From assembly GCF_003945595.2 (NCBI RefSeq), contig NW_024104668.1, positions 62,001 through 126,000 of the forward strand: a DNA stretch of 64,000 nt, in the 5' to 3' direction. The stretch's first letter is position 1, and every line of letters begins with the position of its first letter. The stretch comes from Pipra filicauda. Lineage: Eukaryota > Chordata > Aves > Passeriformes > Pipridae. A program made the translations under genes and the position numbers. Below, piece by piece: positions 24,730-35,279 of the stretch. The notes under the pieces are model-generated. The model worked only from the letters and a program-made list of their open reading frames with translations. It ran no database searches and was not told the origin of the DNA.

Positions 24730-26230
24730 CATCAAGTAGCCTATAAATCCCAAACCATTTATCTGAAAATTGCCTAGTCACAGAACACATTTTTTTTGAC
24801 AAGGCAGGTTATAAATTTTTATATTTTTTCCTATTGGCCACCTCTGCATAGGTTCCTCTGAGTAAACTGCAGGTGAAAGAATTTTCATGGTTCCATCTGG
24901 AAATAAGACTTTGTAAAAGGGCAACTGATGTAAAGAGCTGCTGATTACTGAGGCTATTTGTCTTCTAGGCTGAATGCAACTGAGACCCAAAATCAATACA
25001 GATAACGAAGAAAAGACTTCAGTGGAGTCTATACAGTTCCAGAGGGAACTTCAAGTCCTTCCCTCAGTGATATATTAAGATTCTTGATGAAAACAGTTTT
25101 AAAGAAGCATTTATAAGTGCTTCTCACTGCCAAAGAAACATAGAAAATTTAAATGCCAGCATAGCTAGTTTGCCTTCCTGGAGACATCCTTCTGGTTGTT
25201 GTTTTATTTGTCTATTACTTCATGAGAATCATGACTAGAAAACAGAAGACAGTTGGGTCAGGGGCAGAAGCTGAACCGTGAATGAGGACCACTTGAAAGA
25301 GTATTTCTTCAACGGAAGAGAATACAAAGTTCTATAAAGAATCACATAGGATGAAAAAAGGCATTGGGATAAATAGAAAAAGAACTGACCCACCAAATGA
25401 CTCTTCCTTTTCAATTCATGGAAGGTGAGCTCTGAAACATAAATGTTGCTATTAGAGAGAAGAATGCTACAAGCATGTTGTAAAAAATATTCTCTACTTT
25501 CTGAAGATTTCTTTTAAAGTTATTGGAATCAGGGTCTTAACACTTATATGTGGCAGTAAATGGAAGTTCTTCCTTTGACTTTGATGATCCAGATGTTCAC
25601 AAGAATTTTTTACTTTTCCCCTATTGAATTTGAAAAGCAACAGCTCGATATTTGGCTATGGAGTAAAGCAGTATTAAAAACTGCTCTTGTCTTGATATGT
25701 ATGTGTATCAACATATTTAGCACATTTCCCTACCAGACTGTTTTTACTGTTACTTTCATCTTGCCTGAATGGAAGGAAAATATTTGGGTATAAACAGATG
25801 GTGCTAGCTAGTGAGAACTACTTTCAATGACAACATAATGTTAACAAACTGAATGTCTCAGTACATTTACATTCTAAGATAGAAATTGGAATAAATATTT
25901 TTCATATGAACTAATTTTAATGTGGTGAGCAATTTATATTGAAGTGGCTGAAGTTTGTGGTTATCCCACTCTTGGCAATGAAGTACTGATTCTTCATATT
26001 TGTAGGTGTGCATGCATAATTACTACAGTAAAGACAGAGATTAAAAGTCTTAACTAATGATGAAAACTCTGTTTCATTTTTGTTTAATCATACTCAGAGA
26101 CATCCCCTTTCCTGAGAGTTTACGTCTTTAAAGAGACAGAGAATCTCACAGACTACAGAGGAAGCAGGAGATAAAAGGAAGAGAATTTGTTTCAAGTTAA
26201 TCATAGATACAAAGTTATTGGTTTAAATGG
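24730..26230. other. AT-rich non-coding DNA between two solo LTRs
   Basis: Nothing identifiable. A minus-strand frame at 24778-24996 lies next to the family C LTR but outside its target duplication, so it is not retroviral interior. I see no gene. Confidence 0.6.
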
Positions 26231-26769
26231 TTATATGGTTTAAACCCAACTGGCAAAAAGGCCTGACGCAGCCACTCGCTCATTTCCCCTCAGTCAAATG
26301 CAGAAGAGAATCAAAAGGGTAAAAGTGAGAAAACTGATTGAGATAAAGACACTTTAATAGATAAAGCAAAAGTCACACACACAAGCAAAGCAAAACAAGG
26401 AATTCCTTCGCAGCTTCCCAGGGCTCTGTCACACATAACACTGACTTGAGAAGATAAAAACCATCGCTCCAAATGTCACCCCTTCCTTCTTCTTCCCCCA
26501 GATTTATATGCTGAGCATGGTGCCATATGGTATGGAATATCTCTGGTCAGTTGTGGTCAGCTGTCCCAGCTTTGTCTCCTCCCAACTTCTTACGCATCTC
26601 CAACCTCCTCACTGGCGGGGCAGTGCAAGAAGCAGAAATTTTTTTAATTCTGTGCAAGTACTGCTCAGTAATAACAGAAGTCAACCCTATTCCCAGCACA
26701 AATCCAAAGCATAGCCCCATATTAGGTACTGTGAAGAAAATTAACTCTGTCTCAGCCAAAACCAGCACA
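26231..26769 (-). mobile_element. Solo LTR, family A, minus strand
   Basis: Read on minus, it starts TGTGCTGGTTTTGGCTGAGA and carries the family A blocks in order, including a TATA box (CAGCATATAAATC) near 26515-26505. It ends at the decayed CCATATAA terminus at 26231. Flanks AATGG (26226-26230) and ACTGG (26770-26774) agree at four of five positions, an eroded 5-bp target duplication. Such a length fits ERVL-like or some other ERVs. No internal retroviral sequence is present. Its promoter would point leftwards. Confidence 0.85.
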
Positions 26770-28129
26770 ACTGGATTTATATTTCAGTTTTGAATGGCAC
26801 ATAAGCTTCATACATTACAATTTGACAAGTTTCATAAAGTCCTTCCAGCAAAAAACGGATCATGATTTCCTGTGGGTCTGCCTTGGAAAACTTTTGTTAT
26901 AGATTTGAATGCACCAGATTTGGATTAACAATTAGAAAGGTCAGAGCTCAGCTGAGACCTTAGGCAATGTTCGATATCTTGGCAGTAGAGGACAGATGTT
27001 GTTCCTGTGAATGCAGAATGTCTACCTGAACTATTCTGAAGAAACTGGGTCAAACAGTAAACTGTTACCTAAAGACACTTGAATTCAGAAAACTCGATTG
27101 GATTGTAATTCACTCCAAGTGCTGAGGGAAATAAAGGCTGACAGTTGTTTTGGAAAGGGTAGGTTGCTTCCTGTGCAATACTTAGAAAAGTACGGATGAT
27201 GACTTGGAAGGCTGAATTTTTATTTTGAAACAATAGCATGGGTAAGTACTTCACCCTATGCTGCACATGTAGAAGAGTGGTGGTAGCTGCACTCAACCTC
27301 AGCAGCCGACAATGTCAGCAAGATTCATGATAGCAGGCATAAGAAAAAAAGTGGGTTTTTTTCTCTGCTATTCAGGCAACAACGAAGTACTACATGGCTC
27401 TAGAGACTTTGCTGACATGGGTGACCAAGAAGTAGCAATCAAGGCATCAGGTAGATTCTGTTGCAGTAGGTACTGACTCTGTAATAGCAGCAGTAAGACT
27501 GCATCACCAGCAGCAATTTATGTGAGCCCTTAATAGCAAATTTATGGCAAAAATAAAAAAGGCTTACAATATCAAATGGCAGCTTTCTGTATTTCTGTAT
27601 TTTATAATGTCTGACCAAACCATAATCTCAAAGCTGAATTTATCATTTCTCTTGGTACTAGGTCTATAACCTGTAGTAGTCAAATTCTTGAAAGCTCACC
27701 CGGTGGTCAGTTCTCCAAAAGCAGGAGGAGGAAAGGAAGCCACTGTGGGACTTCTGAGCATTTACACATACATATACAAATATGTCTTGTAAGAAACTTT
27801 GTTTTTAAGCTTTCTAGCAATCAACACAGGTTGATTTCACACAAAAAATACAAGAAAAGAAACTCCCACCATTTTTAGATTTTGTAGCATAATGCCTAAA
27901 CTTGCAAAACAAATTACAATAGAAAATAGAAATTAAACTTTTATTTTAAATAAAATTGAATATCTGCACTGTGCAAGTTTCGAGCTGGCTTTCTGCCAAG
28001 TCTCCGAAACTTGACAACAGGGTCTGCTTCCCAGAGAGGGAAGAAATAAACCAAGTAGCCAAAGCTATATCAAAAATATATATTTTACATATGAAACAGA
28101 TATATACAGTGAGAATATTACATACCTAT
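26770..28129. other. AT-rich non-coding DNA
   Basis: No gene or named element is recognised. Only short frames and simple runs occur. Confidence 0.6.
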
Positions 28130-28560
28130 AACCCCAGAAACCCTAAATAGCTTCCTAAAGGGAAGAGGAGAAGGGAGAAGTGAAAAGGACAAAATAGGAT
28201 GAAAAGAGACAAAAACAAAACAGGTCTACAGTATCTAAAAACCCAGTAACCAGCAAACTGAAGAACTGGCAAAATCTCACCACTTCCCTTGAGAGAAGCA
28301 GGACAGCTGGACACGGCCCAGCACTCTCCCCTCACGCGTGGCAGACAACAGCAGTCACTGCAGGCCTCAGCTCCAGATAAGCAAGACCGAGACAGGGACC
28401 CACCATTCTCGATCCTCGCCGGAAAGGAAGAGAGAGAGGTCCCTCCCGTTGGCTTTATTTATACCTCAAGTTACGTAAAGGAATAGCATGGAATACTTCC
28501 ATGGTCACCTTCCTAGTTCCTTCCTGGTTACAAACTGGTCTCCAGGAAGGCCTAGAGTGA
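28130..28560 (-). mobile_element. Possible LTR of a third type (tentative)
   Basis: On the minus strand TATAAATAAAGCCAACGGGA (near 28463-28444) overlaps a TATA-like and a polyadenylation-like motif. It is followed by a GC- and CpG-rich stretch containing CTTTCCGGCGAGGATCGAG and CGCGTGAGGGGAGAG, then a pyrimidine-rich end. This composition contrasts sharply with the AT-rich surroundings and resembles an LTR R/U5 region. I could not define TG/CA ends or a target duplication, and no other copy exists in the window for comparison. A degenerate promoter of a host transcript is an alternative. Confidence 0.35.
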
Positions 28561-29865
28561 AAACTATCACATGCACCAAAGGAAACATTTTATATACTCT
28601 CTCTTTAAATGTCAAAATAACTTCAGAAAGTTTGGGTTGCTTTAGCTTTTTTTTCTGTGGGTCCAGATGAAGGTCAAGCAAACCAGAAGATAAAATTTCA
28701 TCATATTATCTGTTTACTGTAACTATTGTGTTTTTTCACAGCTGTAGCTCAGCTAGATTATTCTAATTACATTACAATTAGCTTTTCAATTACGCAGAAC
28801 TGTCTTAATATTATAGACAACTATAAAATGGCACCATTTTTCAGAAACTCTGTGATTGGCAATTACTCTTCAATGCAATCTAGACAGAAAGCATTATTTC
28901 ATTACAAATTTTTTTAGAGTGAGCAAGACAGTTTGTCTTGAATATTTTTGTCCCACAGAAAACTGAAAGAATATGTATGTCTTCACAGCCTACCACAAAC
29001 TTTCATAAGGATAAATCTCATGGTAAATTGCAGAAAGAATTTTCAAACTTGACTAAATAGTATTGCTTATACTGAAAATATAAAACTGAAATCAGTGCAG
29101 GTTTAAGTGTGAATGTAAGAAATGGACTACTATTTAATCTGCTCAAGGGAAAGAATGTTGAATATATTCATAGCTTGTTCACAGAAGGAATTTAAATACC
29201 AGGATTTTTGCTCATCATATTTAAAATATATTTGAAGATGAGTTAGTAATAGTGTTACTTCAAGTCAGTTCTAGGAAAATGAGAGAAAAATAATAAAAAA
29301 ATAGTTGCATAATAGTTTAACATATATACTCAGAAAACATGATTAATTCCTACCAGATCTTCCTATCACCCTGGAAACTGTTAAAATCACAAGAAAAATA
29401 CCAGGCTATGTGCTTAGTAAAAGACAAACACAGCCTAAAGTAAATGATGTCTAAAAGTACTTTAACCCAAGTGAACCCACACTGTTATTATTTGATGAGG
29501 TTACTCTATTCAGTGTCAACTAAAACTCATTAAATGAGCACCAAATAACCATGGGACTGAGGTCAAAATGAAAAAATAACTTCCTTGAGTGTGATGCTGA
29601 TTATTTCTGAAATTACAGATTTGGAGCAATGCTGAACTTTGACCATGTAGTACTTTTCTGGGCATTTGTTGTTTGGCTTTTTAAAATTTATTTTGATTTT
29701 TCAGTAGCTTTTTATTCATCACCCTCTCCTAGTAGTTTGTTGGGTTTTTTAGGGTGGGTGGGTTAGTCAGGTAATTTATTTATTGGGTCTTCCTCTTTTT
29801 TTTATTAAAGGTGTTTTCAGGTCCTTAGGGTACTTTCCAGGAGCTTCTGCAGGTACTACCTATAT
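28561..29865. other. AT-rich non-coding DNA
   Basis: Nothing identifiable beyond short AT-rich runs. Confidence 0.6.
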
Positions 29866-30640
29866 TAAAATAGAATAGAATAATTTTAGTTCAAAGGGAC
29901 CTAAAATGATCATCTAGTCCAGCTGCCTGACCACTTCAGGGCTTACCAACATAGACTTTTAAGGATATTGTCCAAATGCCTCTTCAACACTGACAGCCTT
30001 GAGGCATTGACCACATGTCCAGAAACCCTGTTCTAGTGGTTGACTATGCTCTAGGTAAAGAAATCCTTCCTAATGTCCCATCAAAACCTGCCCTGGCACA
30101 GCTTTGAACCATTATTACATATTCTATCAAGGCATACAGGAGAGGAGAGCTCAGCATCTCCCTCTCCCCTTCTCATCCTCAGGAAGCTGCAGCAATAATG
30201 TCACACCTCAGCCTTCTTTTCTCCAAACTGGATGAACCCAAAGTCCTCAGCTGCTCCTCACAAGACATTCCCTCCAGCCCTTTTACAAGCTTTACTGTCT
30301 CCTTCTGTGACCCTTCACATCCTTCCTAAATTGTAGGGCCCAGAACTGCACACAATACTCAAGATGAGGCCTCAGCAAGACTGAATACAGTGGGATAATC
30401 ATCTCTTTTGACCAGCTGATGATACTGTGTCTGATGCACCCCAGGATGGGTTTGCCCTCTGGACGGACAGGGCACACTGCTGACTCACACTGAGGTGCTG
30501 CCAACCAGCACCTGCAGATCCCTTTCTGAGAGCTGCACTCCAGCCACCTGCCTCCCAGTTTATAATTGTGTCCAGTGTTACTCTGTCCTGAGTGCAAATC
30601 AGGCATTTGGACTCGTCAGATTTAACTCCTGATTGATGTT
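29866..30640 (-). mobile_element. CR1 LINE, 5'-truncated, minus strand
   Basis: The left end shows the reverse complement of the CR1 3' tail (TAGAATAGAATAA). It is followed by GGGACCTAAAATGATCATCT and AGTCCAGCTGCCTGACCACT, hallmark 3' UTR sequence of avian CR1. Further in, a minus-strand frame at 30292-30606 contains IIPLYSVLLRPHLEYCVQFW, the conserved C-terminus of CR1 ORF2. The copy ends near 30640, where ORF2 sequence (the reverse of a CACTTGGCC-type segment) runs out. It is truncated at 5' like nearly all CR1 copies and decayed by stops and small indels. It differs in sequence from the two plus-strand copies and so is another subfamily. Confidence 0.9.
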
Positions 30641-30799
30641 ATCTCCTTCATAACTGGTGGGTCCTTGACTTGTTAGTTGTTATCTGATTTCTGGGTATGT
30701 AGAAGGAGTGCAGTTGGTGGAGGGTCTTGGCCAATCTGGGATGAACTGACACCCAGAGACAACAGGTGGCAGCATCTAGAGGTTACTCCAGAATGTGTG
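30641..30799. other. Spacer between two head-to-head CR1 copies
   Basis: About 160 bases that I cannot assign. They separate the truncated 5' ends of the two inverted CR1 copies. The boundary on the right is approximate, because the second copy fades out rather than ending at a clear junction. Confidence 0.4.
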
Positions 30800-31450
30800 G
30801 GAGTATAAGTGGTGATGCCCCACAGGGCTTGATCCCTTGTCTGGACATGATACCTGGGCACATCAGAAACTGTGACCCAGATGAAGCTCCTGAGGAGATG
30901 GCTGATCTCTGGATCTGGAGCAGCTAGGACTACCTGTTGAACACGGAAATAGTCTCACTTTTGGGAAATGAGTGGTGGTGAAAGACCTGCGTTTCTGGGT
31001 AGAAATTTGTCCTGCACTTGGGTCACAACAACTCCATGCAATGTTAAAGACTTGGGGGAGGGTGTCTAGAAAGGTGACTGGTGGAAAAGGACATCAGGGT
31101 TCTGGTTAACAGCTGGTTGAGCAGCACTGTGCCCACATGGCCAGCAGGACCAGTGATTGTTCCCCTGAATTTGGTACAGATGAGGCCACGTCTCAAGTGC
31201 TGTGTTCAGTTCTGGGCCCCTCACTACAAGAAAGACATTGCATTGCAGAAGGGCAATGAAGCTAGTGAAGGGTCTAGACAGTGAGTCCTGGGGAGCAGCT
31301 GAGGGAGTGGGGCTTGTTTAGCCTGGAGATAAGGAGGCTCAAGGGAGATCTTATCTCACTGTCTCCATGTACCTGAAAGGAGAATGTTAGTGAAGGTAGG
31401 ATGATCTTAGAAGTCTTTTTGAACCTAAATGATTCTATGACTCTATGAAA
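30800..31450 (+). mobile_element. CR1 LINE, 5'-truncated, plus strand
   Basis: The copy begins near GTGGTGATGCCCCACAGGGC, the region encoding the G-V-P-Q-G motif of the RT. It continues through CTGCACTTGGGTCACAACAA. A frame at 31081-31284 ends in VQFWAPHYKKDIALQKGNEA, the conserved ORF2 C-terminus. The 3' end reads GAACCTAAATGATTCTATGA followed by CTCTATGA, the CR1 tail. Several internal deletions shorten it relative to a continuous CR1 3' end, and stops and frameshifts abolish coding. It lies head to head with the minus-strand copy at 29866-30640. Confidence 0.9.
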
Positions 31451-32214
31451 TATTACAGGGGAAGATGAACAGCCTGTGTGCTATTAGAAAGGATAAAAAG
31501 GGGATTTGACTGGGGCTTCACAGAAACTTTACAGAGGAAAGAGCATTAAGTTCTTCCCTCATAGAGAAGTTCTTCCCTTCCCAGAGAAGAAAAGACAGCT
31601 ATAGGGAGGTTATGTTTGAGTGACTCATGGATGACCTGCAAGATGAGACAGGCTTGAAGCTTTTAATTTTCAGGAGCAGGAGAAAGGCTTCTCTCATGTC
31701 AGATCTGGTCTTATAGACATGGATACTGTGCCATAATAGCCAATATAAAGGAACAGGTTCTTCTGAGGAGGATCAATGAGAGAGCTGGGCCTGAATAGAC
31801 CATTGGCATCAAGATTGAGATTCCCTTTTGTTGGGAATGGAAGCCTCTAGTTGCTGGCCAGACACGCTGTCACAGAAAGTTTATTGCTTGACATGGATTT
31901 AAGGTCTGTATTTTTGGTGTTACGAGGAGACTGCCAGAGAGGGCTCGAGGCTGTTAATTTTTCCTATGAGAGGTACAGAGTGAACTGGTTCATGTCATTG
32001 TGAGGCTGCTTACTATTATCTATGGGTGGTCATGGAGGACAGGAGATGTCCTTGATGACAGTAGACAGGCAGATGTTGCACTCATCTTAAAAGGCGAGTG
32101 TGAATATCAGTGGTACTCCAGGAAGAGGCTGATCAACCACAGTTCAACCCTGGTAATACCACGGTGTAAATAGAACACGTACTGGTCACATGAAGGTAAT
32201 GGGTAATGGTCAGC
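31451..32214. other. Unassigned sequence between CR1 fragments
   Basis: Moderately GC-richer than the background, with no clear gene. Given the fragment that follows, it may include more 5' CR1 sequence too decayed to read. I cannot support a specific call. Confidence 0.4.
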
Positions 32215-32690
32215 ATGAGTTTAACAAGAGTAAATCAATCTTGAATAACCTGACGCTTTATTACAAGCTTAGCATTTGTCACTAGGTTTATGGATGTACA
32301 GAGAGTGGTGGCTATTTTATTCCATGACTGGGAAAGCTTTTAACCCTGCTCACCAGAGCATCAGAGCATCACTGTATTCAAAGTGGGATGTTACAGTGTG
32401 GATGGGTGGACTAGTAGCTTGTTTGAGTACTGGCTGGATGGTTGAACCTGAAGGAAAGGGGTTCACAGTTTGTACTCTGCCTGGAGATCAGTTGCAAGTG
32501 GAGTTCCTCTGGGATTTATCTTGAAGCCTATCCTCTACCATGCTTTGATCAATTGCCCAGACAAAACAAGAGAATGCACCTTCATCAAGTTTGTGGATGA
32601 CACCAAATTCCTGTTTACAGCTGATGTGCTCCAGGGTGGGGGTCTAAATGACATCACTGTATGGATGAATGGTGTTAATAGTTAAGGTGT
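32215..32690 (+). mobile_element. CR1-like LINE fragment covering the RT core
   Basis: Two plus-strand frames shifted relative to each other carry pieces of a CR1 reverse transcriptase. One at 32276-32524 has KAFNPAHQSI, matching the KAFD-V-H region, and LSTGWM near the NWL region. One at 32470-32685 has GVPLGFILKPILYHALI, matching the G-V-P-Q-G-S-L-P motif, then KFVDDTKFL, the catalytic F-A-D-D box with V for A. The frameshift falls between them. Sequence stops shortly after this box, so the fragment lacks both its 5' part and its own 3' end. Because it lies downstream of the 3' tail at 31450, it is a separate insertion or a rearranged piece. Confidence 0.75.
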
Positions 32691-34016
32691 AAGCAGGTCA
32701 GCTTGGCATGGGGACCAATGTTATTCTTTGTTATACTCAGAAACTTGTTGCTTCCATGACAGTCATTTCAACAAAATTTGCATAAATTCTGAACTGAGCT
32801 TAAAGTAACATCTGATGAAAAGCTATTATGATCATGGCTTTAAGTGTTGTTCATGGAACATTTGCACTTTGATCTGTGTTTTAGCTATATGTGCATGTGC
32901 ACGTACAAATATACATTCTTATATAAAATGGTGGGTCATTCTAAATGATAACAATTTAGTGATATCTGCTCTAGTTGTTCACTTTATCAATCAGTATTTT
33001 CAGTTAACCAAGCTGTGCTAATCAACATTGTTTTGATAACCTGGGCTTGTTACCTGAAGAATTGAATATTGCATAAAGCTGTCTGAACTAATGTTCGGTG
33101 TGTTGATTAATTCATAAGTTCAGGGCAACATGTTACATCAAATTCCAGAAACATTACTAACATGCTGGCATACCTAAGGATTCCTCATTCCTCCCTATTA
33201 GTCTGGACTTTCAGTGCTGTTCTGAAGTAGCTCCATTGCTTTCTGTTCTAAAGTGAGTATAGTAATTTAATTTCTGTTACGTTGACATTATCAGTTTACC
33301 ACTATATTGATGTGATGAGCTAAGCATAAAAAAGTAAGGCTGCCAATTCTCTTCAGAGTTTTACAGTGATGCAGTTTATATCAGCACACTGCAAAAATCT
33401 GGTTGCAGGTCCAAGAGTTGGTTTTCAATCATATTAGTATTTGTCAAAATAACTCTGTATAATTGTGTCTGTAGAAAAGAAGCTTTCTGCGCAGTTAAAA
33501 ATCTAAGTTGATGACTGCTATAAGGGATTTTTTTGATTGGTTGCATTAAGCAACCAATCAATTTGGGTGAATTTCTCATTGCATTTTTAAAGTCACTGTT
33601 TGCACAATCACTCTCATAACTAAAAGCACTTGCAAAAATGTTAGTACTCTTCGAACCAGGGAGTAAAGTACATGAAATTATCTCTAATAAACTGTTCAAG
33701 CTACATGTCCAGTCTGGCAAAAGGCTTTTCCAGCTGTAAGAGGGGACTCACTATGGTTTTCCTAATTGCTTATCATAGGTATGTATTCAGTGGTTCTTAA
33801 GAATAAACTCCTGAACAGGATAGAATGCTGTGCTGTAAACTGTAATGATTAAGAGTCTTCAACAAATTTATTGCCTGGTTACAGATACCTGGCATCATAT
33901 GATATGCCAAGTGTATCCAGACAGGGTACTGGAGACTGTTCAAAAGTAACCTAGGACTACTGCAAGTCCTGTAAAGTACCAGGTAGCCTGTGGCAATATG
34001 ACTTGGATAAATGCTC
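32691..34016. other. AT-rich non-coding DNA
   Basis: No gene or named repeat is recognised. The minus-strand frame at 33376-33720 has no visible domain. Confidence 0.6.
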
Positions 34017-34476
34017 TGCTGCTTTTTGGCTGCAATAAGAGTCAATATTTTTCATAGCAGCTCATATGGTGCTGTGGTTTGGATTTGTGACCAAAGTTTT
34101 GATAACAAGGGATGTTTTAAGCATTGCTGAAGAGTCCTTTTCTGTCTCTCACCCCAACACACCGGCAAGTAGGCTGGGAGTGCACAAGAAGTTGGAAAAG
34201 GACACAGCTAGGATAGCTGACCCTAACTGACCCAAGGAATATTGCATACTATATGACATCATGCTCAGTGCATACAGCTAGGGGGGCCATTCGGAATGAT
34301 GGTGCCTTCCCAAGCAACTGCTGAACTTGATGAAGTCCTGCGTTCCTGGGGATAGCTGAACACCTGCCTGCCGATGGGAAGTGGTGAATGAATGCCTCAT
34401 TTCGCTTTTCTTGTGTATGGCTTTTGCTTTCCCTACTAAAGTGTCTTTATCTCGATCCAGAAGTTTTCTCACTGTT

Positions 34477-35187
34477 TCTCTTCGAACATCTGAATAGGGC
34501 TATGCACCAAGAAACCATGTTCAACCTCCTTTGAACACTATAAAAGTTGAGGAAAAATTTTGGAAAATCAGAGAGAGAGGAAAGGGAGAGAGAACCAGTT
34601 GCCCTAGCTGAGAATCTCTCCCCCTTTCCCCCTCACTTTTTCTCTGCCACTGCATGCTGCCTACCTGCCACCAGAGACTGAAACTCTGCCAACCTGGAGA
34701 GAACAGAGACCGATCTTGCCACATGTATGAGTTATATCTTATCCTTTTATCCTTACCGTATTTCTGAGAGCCGAAAGGTGCAGCTTAACTGGAACATTGC
34801 ACAGTCTGGGACGCGGCTCTGTGTGAGCTGCGAACCCACACATCCTGGCCACATTCCAGAGAACTAAAGCTGCTAAGACACTCCCCCCGCAGCTAAAGAG
34901 AACATCGAAAAGCGGCAGAGGAAAAAAAAGAGCTGAAACTACTTCTCCCCCCCCACCCTCAACACCAGCTCGGCGGAAAGGTAGTTTTTGTGGTATCTTT
35001 TCTGTTCTTCTAGAAGGAATCTTAGCATTTTCCAACCTTTTCTTATTTTTTTCCTCTTTCTCTTTGCATCTCATAGCAATTAATAAAATCAATTTTGGTA
35101 TCAACAGATAACTTGTGCGAGTTTTAATTTTGCTCAAGGGAATATTTGAATCTGAAGTTCTTTCTGCAACATTTAAGCAGATTGTAG
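34477..35187 (+). mobile_element. LTR-like insertion nested in a family A LTR (family D)
   Basis: This 711-bp segment interrupts an LTR and is flanked by CACTGTT on both sides (34470-34476 and 35188-35194). It has a TATA box TATAAAAG at 34539-34546 and an AATAAA signal at 35082-35087, in the order and spacing of an LTR with a long R. A GC- and CpG-rich middle (near 34790-34980) lies between them. The expected TG...CA termini are not clean, although TGTTTCTC at 34473 would be a start if the duplication were read shorter. A seven-base duplication is longer than usual for retroviruses, so some of it may be coincidental overlap. No other copy occurs in the window. Confidence 0.6.
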
Positions 35188-35194
35188 CACTGTT
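35188..35194 (+). repeat. Right copy of the CACTGTT duplication
   Basis: It matches 34470-34476 exactly and marks the right edge of the nested insertion. Confidence 0.75.
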
Positions 35195-35279
35195 ACACTT
35201 CCCCTTCTCTCCAGTCCCACTGTGGGAAAGTGAGTGAGTGGCCATGTGGGGCTAAACTGTATGCTGGTCTTAATCCGCA

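Larger units (their letters stand above)
34017..35279 (+). mobile_element. Family A LTR split by a 711-bp insertion
   Basis: The 5' portion runs from about 34017 (TGCTGCTTTTTGGCTGCAAT) to 34476 and contains the family A blocks TTTGGATTTGTGACCAAAG and CTGAACACCTGCCTGCCGAT, then TTATCTCGATCCAGAAGTTT. At TCTCACTGTT the alignment breaks. It resumes at 35188 with CACTGTTACACTTCCCCTTC and finishes with AAGTGAGTGAGTGG and GTGGGGCTAAACTG near 35279. Removing 34477-35187 plus one copy of CACTGTT gives a continuous LTR colinear with the copy at 4721-5390. The outer LTR is therefore older than the insert. No internal retroviral genes are present. Confidence 0.85.

Noticed and set aside
24778..24996. Minus-strand frame next to the family C LTR, considered as retroviral interior
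   Set aside because: It lies outside the CTCCAA target duplication, so it is not part of that element, and no retroviral motif is visible.
30292..30606. 104-codon minus frame as a host gene
   Set aside because: Its conserved stretch is the CR1 ORF2 C-terminus; it belongs to the LINE copy.
34739..35245. 168-codon minus-strand open frame, the longest in the window
   Set aside because: It crosses the junction between the nested insertion and the outer LTR and reads antisense to both, so it is a chance frame in GC-richer repeat DNA.
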